The position numbers were made by a program, and so were the translations under genes. Below the pieces are notes generated by a model. It made no database searches. It had not been told where the DNA came from and was given only the letters and a program-made list of their open reading frames with translations. A DNA stretch of 64,000 nt from DASUWK01 sp036378435 (lineage in GTDB: Bacteria > Chloroflexota > Dormibacteria > Dormibacterales > Dormibacteraceae), in assembly GCA_036378435.1 (NCBI GenBank), contig DASUWK010000070.1, positions 1-64,000 on the forward strand, read 5' to 3'. Positions 58,922-64,000 of this stretch are shown one piece after another (position 1 is the first letter of the stretch; each line of letters begins with the position of its first letter).

Positions 58922-59984
58922 CCGCGTCGGCGACCTGGCTGGTCCCCACGGCGCTGGGATCGTCGCGTATCGGCTTGAGGTCGTAGGTCACGGACTTGCC
59001 TTCGGCGATCACCGCGGCGATCGCCGCCTCGAGCCGGTCGGCGGATTCGTCCTCCTGGAGGTAGCGGAGCATGAGGACCCCGGAGAGCATCACCGCCATC
59101 GGGTTCACCTTGTTCTGCCCCGTGTACTTGGGAGCCGACCCGTGTGTGGCTTCGAAGACCGCCCCGTTGGTGCCGATGTTCGCCCCCGGCGCCAGGCCGA
59201 GACCGCCGATCATGCCCGCGCCGAGGTCCGAGATGATGTCGCCGTACAGGTTGGGGCAGCAGAGGACGTCGTACTCACGCGGTCGCAGCACCAGCTGCAT
59301 GCACATGTTGTCGACGATCCGGTCCTCGAACTCGATGTCGGGATTGCGCTCCGCGACGCGCCGCGCGACCGCCAGGAAGAGGCCGTCGGTGTGCTTCATG
59401 ATGTTCGCCTTGTGCACAGCGGTGACCTTGCGCCGGCCGTAGCGCCGGGCATGGTCGAAGGCGAACTGCACGATCCGCTCCGAGCCTGAGATCGAGATCG
59501 GCTTGATCGAGAGACCGCTGTCGGGCCGGATCCGCTTGCCCGAGGCCTCGGAGATCTCCTTCACGAAGCGGTCCGCCTGCTCCGAGCCCTGCTCGAACTC
59601 GATCCCCGCGTAGATGTCCTCGGTGTTCTCGCGGACGATGACGAGGTCGAGGTCGTCGATCAGGTTGCGCGCGCCGCGGTAGGCCTTGATCGGCCTGACC
59701 AGCGCATACAGGTCGAGCTCCTGGCGGAGCGCGACGTTGACGCTCCGGAACCCGGTCCCCACAGGCGTGGTGATCGGTCCCTTCAAGGCCACTCCGTTGC
59801 GGCGGATCGAGTCGAGCACGTGCTCGGGCAGCGGGGTGCCGAACTCGGCCATGACGTTCTCGCCCGCCTGCTGGACGTCCCAGTCGAACTGCACGCCCGT
59901 CGCTTCGAGCACGCGGACCGCGGCGTCGCAGATCTCCGGTCCGACGCCGTCCCCCGGGATCAGCGTTACGGAGTGGCGAGCCAC
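58893..59984 (-). CDS. icd: Isocitrate/isopropylmalate-family dehydrogenase, probable isocitrate dehydrogenase
   Basis: A 363-residue beta-decarboxylating dehydrogenase: TLIPGDGVGPEICDAAVRVL, the IDH-type VRENTEDIYAGIEFEQG (rather than the LeuB pattern), TAVHKANIMKHTDGLF with the catalytic Lys, and CPNLYGDIISDLGAGMIGG. It converts isocitrate to 2-oxoglutarate; the short homodimeric form suggests NAD use, but this is not certain. The GTG at 59984 begins the first strand. The fdxA stop is ten bases upstream. Confidence 0.88.
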   Translation of the reverse strand: MARHSVTLIPGDGVGPEICDAAVRVLEATGVQFDWDVQQAGENVMAEFGTPLPEHVLDSIRRNGVALKGPITTPVGTGFRSVNVALRQELDLYALVRPIKAYRGARNLIDDLDLVIVRENTEDIYAGIEFEQGSEQADRFVKEISEASGKRIRPDSGLSIKPISISGSERIVQFAFDHARRYGRRKVTAVHKANIMKHTDGLFLAVARRVAERNPDIEFEDRIVDNMCMQLVLRPREYDVLCCPNLYGDIISDLGAGMIGGLGLAPGANIGTNGAVFEATHGSAPKYTGQNKVNPMAVMLSGVLMLRYLQEDESADRLEAAIAAVIAEGKSVTYDLKPIRDDPSAVGTSQVADAVVEKLRAGG

Positions 59985-59994
59985 CTGGCGGTTC

Positions 59995-60237
59995 TTACTT
60001 CTGGAAGTAGTCGGCGTTGACCTTGATGAAGCTGTTCCACTCCGCGGGGACCTCGTCCTCCGGGTAGATCGCATCCACCGGGCAGGGGTCCACGCAGGCT
60101 CCGCAGTCGATGCACTCGTCAGGGTCGATGTAGTACATGTCGGCCGCATCGTCCGTGTGGATGCAGTCGACCGGGCAAACCTCGACGCACGACGCGTCTT
60201 TGATGCCGATGCAGGGTTGCGTGATGACGTAGGCCAT
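59995..60237 (-). CDS. fdxA: Seven-iron ferredoxin FdxA
   Basis: An 80-residue ferredoxin. The N-terminal cluster motif CIGIKDASCVEVCPVDCI (with a long first spacing, typical of the 3Fe-4S plus 4Fe-4S type) is followed by CIDCGACVDPCPVDAI. It carries low-potential electrons, for example to 2-oxoacid or P450 systems. The ATG at 60237 starts MAYVITQPCIG, standard for the family. It sits ten bases upstream of icd. Confidence 0.95.
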   Translation of the reverse strand: MAYVITQPCIGIKDASCVEVCPVDCIHTDDAADMYYIDPDECIDCGACVDPCPVDAIYPEDEVPAEWNSFIKVNADYFQK

Positions 60238-60348
60238 CCGCGGCCAAGGGTAGCAGACAGCCTTAACAGGTCCTCGGAAGCGCTGTTGTGCTGTTAAGCT
60301 GCCTCGCTGACTGGCGAAAAGCCGGCATTCGCGAGGGGAGGGAAAAGC

Positions 60349-61011
60349 CTGAGAACCGTTGTCGGCATGGCCGCCTTCGTCGGCGCCTTCGTTGCCGCGA
60401 TAGCTTCTGTGGCGGCCTGGCAGGCAGAGAGCCACGTCCCGGCGAGAACGCACGTCGTGGCCCGGCGCGTCGCGCTCCCCGCGGCCCCTCGCATCGTGCT
60501 GGCGCCCTCGCCCTCTCCTTCCCAAATCGCGCCTGCCCCGGTCCCAAGCCCCGCTGTCGCGGGCGTCTCGGCTGCTCCAGCGACCACGGCGCCGCCCACC
60601 CCCGCCCGAACGCCCCCGCCCGCGCCGCCGGCGCCTCCCGCGATCGTCGTCGGGTCGTACCAGCAGCGTCTGATCAACGAGGATCGGGCTGCAAATGGGC
60701 TCGCGCCTCTGACCTGGAGCTCCTGCTTGGCGGGCGTCGCCGCCCAGAACGCGGGGCGCATGGCCGGCCAGGGCTACGTATCGCATGCCAACGGCATCTC
60801 GGCTGATCTCGGCTGCGGCCTGGGCGGCTTTGCGGGCGAGAACCTGGGCTACTGGACGGGCGGAGTCAACGACGTCCAGCTGAACGCGATGTTCATGAAC
60901 AGCTCCGAGCACAGGGCGAACATCCTGAACTCGACATTTCGCTACGTCGGCACCGCTTGGGCGACGGCTCCCAACGGCACCGCGTATCTCGCGGTGGAGT
61001 TCGAGACCTAG
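60349..61011 (+). CDS. Secreted CAP-domain (SCP/PR1-like) protein
   Basis: An N-terminal hydrophobic segment (VVGMAAFVGAFVAAIASVAA), a Pro/Ala/Thr-rich stalk (~45-100), then a CAP domain: LINEDRAANGLAPLTWSSCL, YVSHANGISADLGCGL, GENLGYW and SSEHRANILNSTFRYVGTAW. It is probably tethered outside the membrane; bacterial CAP roles are poorly defined. CTG 60349 is preferred because GGGGAGGG lies six bases upstream. The ATG at 60367 is about 24 bases from that site. Confidence 0.8.
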   Translation: MRTVVGMAAFVGAFVAAIASVAAWQAESHVPARTHVVARRVALPAAPRIVLAPSPSPSQIAPAPVPSPAVAGVSAAPATTAPPTPARTPPPAPPAPPAIVVGSYQQRLINEDRAANGLAPLTWSSCLAGVAAQNAGRMAGQGYVSHANGISADLGCGLGGFAGENLGYWTGGVNDVQLNAMFMNSSEHRANILNSTFRYVGTAWATAPNGTAYLAVEFET

Positions 61012-61157
61012 CCGAACTCGCGGCGGGCCCCCACGGGCTGGACGCGCGTAACGTCACGGCATGGTCAGGTCGCGCGTCCCAGACCGGAACCGCCGGTGCA
61101 GCCGCCGCCGACCCCGCATCCGGGACCTGACCCACCACGGTCCTTCTCCGGGTACCA

Positions 61158-61583
61158 TTGGTTATAGCGTTGCTGACAAGATTTCCCAAACGAACTGACC
61201 GGCGATGGCTCGTCTGGCTTCTGCTCCTGGCCCTCGCTCAAGGCGTTGACGTGCTGACCACGCGCGTCGACATCGGCCGCGGAGCGCTGGAGGGCAACGT
61301 GGTCGCCGCGCATGTGCTCGCGGTCAACGGCTTTGTCGGCCTGCTCTTCGTCAAGCTGGCGCTGGTGGCCGTGATGGCGGCCGCGATCCTGCTAGCGATC
61401 CGCTACGCGGACGACCATCCAGGGCGGCGGGCCAGCCTGGTGCAGGGCGTCGTCTGGCGCGGCCTCCAGCTGTGCGTTCTCGTCCTCTTCGTGACGGGCC
61501 TGCACAATGTCTTAGTGCTAGCCGCGCTGCAGGGCTGGAACACCCCCACCCTCCTCACCACCCTGCCGCTGATTCTTCATTGA
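61158..61583 (+). CDS. Membrane protein of unknown function (141 aa)
   Basis: Three to four hydrophobic helices (RWLVWLLLLALAQGVDVLTT, LAVNGFVGLLFVKLALVAVM, LQLCVLVLFVTGLHNVLVLA). The pattern DxLTTRxxI...EGNVVAAHVL, with a late HNxLVL, resembles small DUF5658-like proteins, but I cannot confirm it. TTG start; lies 16 bp upstream of the glycosyltransferase gene and may be cotranscribed. Confidence 0.65.
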   Translation: MVIALLTRFPKRTDRRWLVWLLLLALAQGVDVLTTRVDIGRGALEGNVVAAHVLAVNGFVGLLFVKLALVAVMAAAILLAIRYADDHPGRRASLVQGVVWRGLQLCVLVLFVTGLHNVLVLAALQGWNTPTLLTTLPLILH

Positions 61584-61599
61584 TCGCGGACCGGCCCTG

Positions 61600-63468
61600 A
61601 TGGCCGGGCTCACCGCACCTACCCCGGCTCGGCCGAGCGAGCGCGCCCAGGCCGTCCTGTCCGCGCTGGCGCTGCCCCGATTGCGGGTGCCCGGCTGGGT
61701 CGCGGCCTTCTTCATCTGCTTCGTGCCCGCGGTGCTGGTGGCTTCCGGGCAGCCGATCTGGTCGCGCGTCGACGAGGCGCAGCACTGGGACTTCGTCGCT
61801 CACCTCGCCCAGGGCAGCTACCCGGTCGAAGGGCGAACGATGATCCTGCAGAGCACGGTCGACCTGATGGCGGAGACCGGGATCTTCCGCTGGAACGTGC
61901 CGGGCGACCAGCCGCTTCCGCTGCAGCGCGAGGTCTCGCAGTTCACCACCGTGCCTTCCTACCTGCACGGCTACGCACGGAGGCTGTGGGTTCAGCGGCA
62001 CATCTGGTGGTTCTCGTACGAGGCGGGCCAGCCGCCTCTCTACTACCTCGCCGCCGTGCCGTTCTGGCTGGCCGGAAACCACCTGGCCGGGCCCGAGGGG
62101 GCCGTGTACGCCGTCCGCGTCCTCGACGCGCTCCTCGTCGGCTGCCTCGGCCTGCTCGCCTTCCTCCTGGCTCGGACGGTCTTTCCGGGCCGGCGGGTGG
62201 TCGCATGGCTTTCGGCGGTCGTCGTGGCGGTGCTGCCCGGGCTGCTGCTCAACGGCTCCCAGGTCACGAACGACACGCTGGCCGGCGTGCTGGGCGCGGC
62301 CACTCTGCTGGCGGCGGTGCGCGGCCTTCGGAGCGGCTGGCCGGCGCGCTCGGTGGTCCTCGTGGGCTTTCTTTTCGGCGCCGCCCTCCTGACGAAGCTG
62401 ACTACGACCGGCCTTGCCTTGCCGCTCCTGGCGGCCTTCGCCTGGCCGTCGATAAGGGCGAGGAAGCTCGTGCGGCGAGATCTTCTCAACGGCTGCGTCG
62501 CCGCCGGGATCGCGGTGATCGTCGTCGTGCCGTGGCTGGTCCTCAACCTGCACCTCTACGGCCACGTGCTGCCCTCCGCCGCCAGCCGGAACCTGATCGG
62601 TGCGATCTTCCCGACCGTCGTGCCCAGCCCCGGGTTCGTCCTGAGCAGCTTGCGGAACGGGTTCGCAACCTTCTGGGCGGGGGAGCCGTACCGCGAGGTT
62701 CCGCTCCACCAGCTGACCACCTACCTGATGGCGGCCTGGTGCGCGGTCGCCCTCTACACGATCTGGCGCATCTACCGGCGCGATCCCCGCGGCTTCGTCA
62801 CCACGGCGGTAGGGCTCGCCCTGCTGGCCACGGCCGGCGAGGTTATGTGGTCGCTGGTGACGCTCGAGGTCTCTGGAGTGGGCGGCCACATCCCCGGCCG
62901 CTACCTGTTCCCGGCTCTCGCAGCGATCGTGGTGCTCTGCGTCGGCGGGCTTCTCGAGGTGGTTCGTACGCAGGCTGTGCGGGCCGCCGTCTTCGGTCTG
63001 TTGGTGGCTGGGGCCGCCGTCAACGTGGGCGGCTTCCTGCTGGGCTTCAACGGCTATCCGGTAGTCCATCGCACCGGGCCGTCAGCGGCGTCCAGCTACC
63101 ACCTCGTGCGTGGACAGGGCGACTTCTTCGGGGCGCGGGTCACGGTGGACGAGCTGGCGGCCGATCCCTCGAACGGCTCTCTTTGGTTCCATCTGACGGT
63201 CGTGAACACATCGGACGGCCCTATCGAATGGTGGCCCGTGCTGTACGTGACCTTGCCCGGCGGACAGAGCCAGGAGGGGCAGTACAGCGGCTCGACGCAG
63301 TTCCCCGACTCCATCGCCGCCGGCCAGAGCACCTCGGGCTGGGCCAAGGTTCCCATCCAGCCCTTCCAGCTGAATTGGCCGACGCCGATGCAGGCCGAAC
63401 TCGTCGACATCGCGGCCGACGGCTACCGCCACCTCGGCGACTTACAGCTGAAGCTCCTCCCCGCCTAG
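61600..63468 (+). CDS. GT39/DUF2142-like membrane glycosyltransferase
   Basis: 622 residues with an N-terminal helix, then an extracytoplasmic loop with an acidic motif (SRVDEAQHWDFVAHLAQG), the PMT/DUF2142-like EAGQPPLYYLAAVPFWLAG, and about eleven helices. A C-terminal beta domain (~520-622, LWFHLTVVNTSDGPIEWWPV) is exposed. Such enzymes transfer sugars from polyprenyl-phosphate donors to surface proteins or glycans; donor and acceptor are unknown. It overlaps hutI tail-to-tail by 27 bp. Confidence 0.75.
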   Translation: MAGLTAPTPARPSERAQAVLSALALPRLRVPGWVAAFFICFVPAVLVASGQPIWSRVDEAQHWDFVAHLAQGSYPVEGRTMILQSTVDLMAETGIFRWNVPGDQPLPLQREVSQFTTVPSYLHGYARRLWVQRHIWWFSYEAGQPPLYYLAAVPFWLAGNHLAGPEGAVYAVRVLDALLVGCLGLLAFLLARTVFPGRRVVAWLSAVVVAVLPGLLLNGSQVTNDTLAGVLGAATLLAAVRGLRSGWPARSVVLVGFLFGAALLTKLTTTGLALPLLAAFAWPSIRARKLVRRDLLNGCVAAGIAVIVVVPWLVLNLHLYGHVLPSAASRNLIGAIFPTVVPSPGFVLSSLRNGFATFWAGEPYREVPLHQLTTYLMAAWCAVALYTIWRIYRRDPRGFVTTAVGLALLATAGEVMWSLVTLEVSGVGGHIPGRYLFPALAAIVVLCVGGLLEVVRTQAVRAAVFGLLVAGAAVNVGGFLLGFNGYPVVHRTGPSAASSYHLVRGQGDFFGARVTVDELAADPSNGSLWFHLTVVNTSDGPIEWWPVLYVTLPGGQSQEGQYSGSTQFPDSIAAGQSTSGWAKVPIQPFQLNWPTPMQAELVDIAADGYRHLGDLQLKLLPA

Positions 63469-64000
63469 CCACACCCGCCCCGCCCGCGGGCCGTACGCCC
63501 AGCCGAAGGCGCCCTCGTGGTCCGCCTCCCAGGCCACGAGGTCCGCGAGCAGGCCTGGTTCGAGCCGCCCTCGGTCCGTCCGCCCGAGCGAGGCCGCGCC
63601 ACCGGCGGTGGCAGCCGCGAGCGCATCGTCCACGCTGAGGCCGAGCCCGGCGATGGCGAGCGAGACGACCAGCGCCATCGAGGTGATGCCGGAGGTCCCT
63701 GGGTTGTGGTCGCTGCCCAGGGCGATGGTGCAGCCGGCGCGTTGGAGCTCGGCCACCGGCGGACGGACGCCCAGCGAGAGAGCCGTCGCCGGAGCCAGCG
63801 TCGCCACCACGCCGGCCGCCGCCAGGCTGTCGGCGTCCTCGGCGGTGATCCTCAACAGGTGGTCGGCGGACACGGCGTGCAGTTCCGCAGCCAGCCGCGA
63901 GCCGCCCGTGCGGGCCAGCTCGTCGGCATGAATGCGCGGCTTGAGGCCCGCCGCCGCGCCCGCGGCCAGGACTGTGCGGCTCTCCTCCACCGAGAAGTAG
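63442..64000 (-). CDS. hutI: Imidazolonepropionase HutI, C-terminal part (5' end outside window)
   Basis: The frame is open to the window edge (YFSVEESRTVLAAG). KPRIHADELARTGG, ELHAVSADHL, TLAPATALSLG and the catalytic region IALGSDHNPGTSGITS identify HutI, a metal-dependent amidohydrolase that opens imidazolone-5-propionate in histidine breakdown. About 185 residues are present; the N-terminal metal-binding HxH lies outside the window. Confidence 0.9.
   Translation of the reverse strand, partial: YFSVEESRTVLAAGAAAGLKPRIHADELARTGGSRLAAELHAVSADHLLRITAEDADSLAAAGVVATLAPATALSLGVRPPVAELQRAGCTIALGSDHNPGTSGITSMALVVSLAIAGLGLSVDDALAAATAGGAASLGRTDRGRLEPGLLADLVAWEADHEGAFGWAYGPRAGRVWLGGEELQL

Noticed and set aside
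60238..60348. Riboswitch (for example c-di-AMP type) in the CAP-gene leader
   Set aside because: Only a short GGC-GAAAA-GCC stem is visible; none of the conserved riboswitch core sequences can be found.
1..64000. tRNA genes, CRISPR arrays, insertion sequences, att sites
   Set aside because: No cloverleaf-like sequence, regularly spaced repeats, transposase or integrase were seen. The repeats found are short palindromes.

Overview
The window is a gene-dense, GC-rich bacterial chromosome segment with no intergenic gap over 300 bp. I saw no rRNA, tRNA, CRISPR array or transposase. The backbone order ftsK, rodZ-like, pgsA-cinA, recA, recX, rny, ymdB, spoVS, miaB, mutS, mutL, miaA, hflX, lexA closely parallels the order known in Bacillus, although GC content is far higher. 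MutS/MutL, RNase Y and SpoVS, a Bacillus-type LexA box, a mycobacterial-style JAMM protease/CysM pair and probable leaderless genes point to a high-GC, non-proteobacterial lineage. Dormibacterota or a relative of Chloroflexota is my best guess; this is inference, with no marker-gene phylogeny available.

Layout. 0-18.4 kb holds the division, phospholipid, recombination, RNA-decay, tRNA-modification and mismatch-repair backbone. It ends in lexA facing a LysM-domain gene that resembles the SOS division inhibitor YneA. 18.4-23.7 kb is a partial Tad/Flp locus (tadC, cpaB, two TadE-like pseudopilins, a 789-residue TadG-like protein). 23.8-30.4 kb is accessory: a frameshifted cupin beside a divergent MarR gene, an AI-2E-type exporter, a small gene under apparent LexA control, a TetR regulator, an acyl-CoA dehydrogenase with palindromic operators, a TauE/SafE transporter split into two half-size genes, and a GNAT enzyme. 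30.4-33.6 kb is a tightly coupled minus-strand operon: sulfur carrier ttuB, thiolase ttuA, pyrF, an LOR/SDH-family enzyme, GNAT. 33.7-40.2 kb carries NAD synthetase and a pyruvate-dehydrogenase operon in which E3 and E1-alpha form one polypeptide.

40.2-44.4 kb has a secreted GH25-like protein, a two-component pair and der. 44.5-49.7 kb is a carbohydrate cluster: debranching-type enzyme, GT4 transferase, and a double universal-stress-domain/GpgS fusion. 49.7-53.8 kb is a minus-strand sulfur-amino-acid run (eno, metB, small membrane protein, cysM, JAMM protease). 53.8-64 kb has tandem D,D-carboxypeptidases, large membrane proteins, isocitrate dehydrogenase, a seven-iron ferredoxin, a CAP-domain protein, a GT39/DUF2142-type membrane protein and a partial hutI.

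The strongest unifying signals are as follows. (1) An SOS circuit: exact CGAAC-N4-GTTCG boxes at recA, between lexA and the YneA-like gene, and at an unrecognised 133-residue gene. (2) A sulfur-carrier system: TtuB carries a tail beyond its C-terminal Gly-Gly, encoded by inserted palindromes, while a JAMM protease that could trim such tails sits 16 kb away. (3) Unusual fusions: PgsA-CinA, E3-E1-alpha and USP-USP-GpgS.
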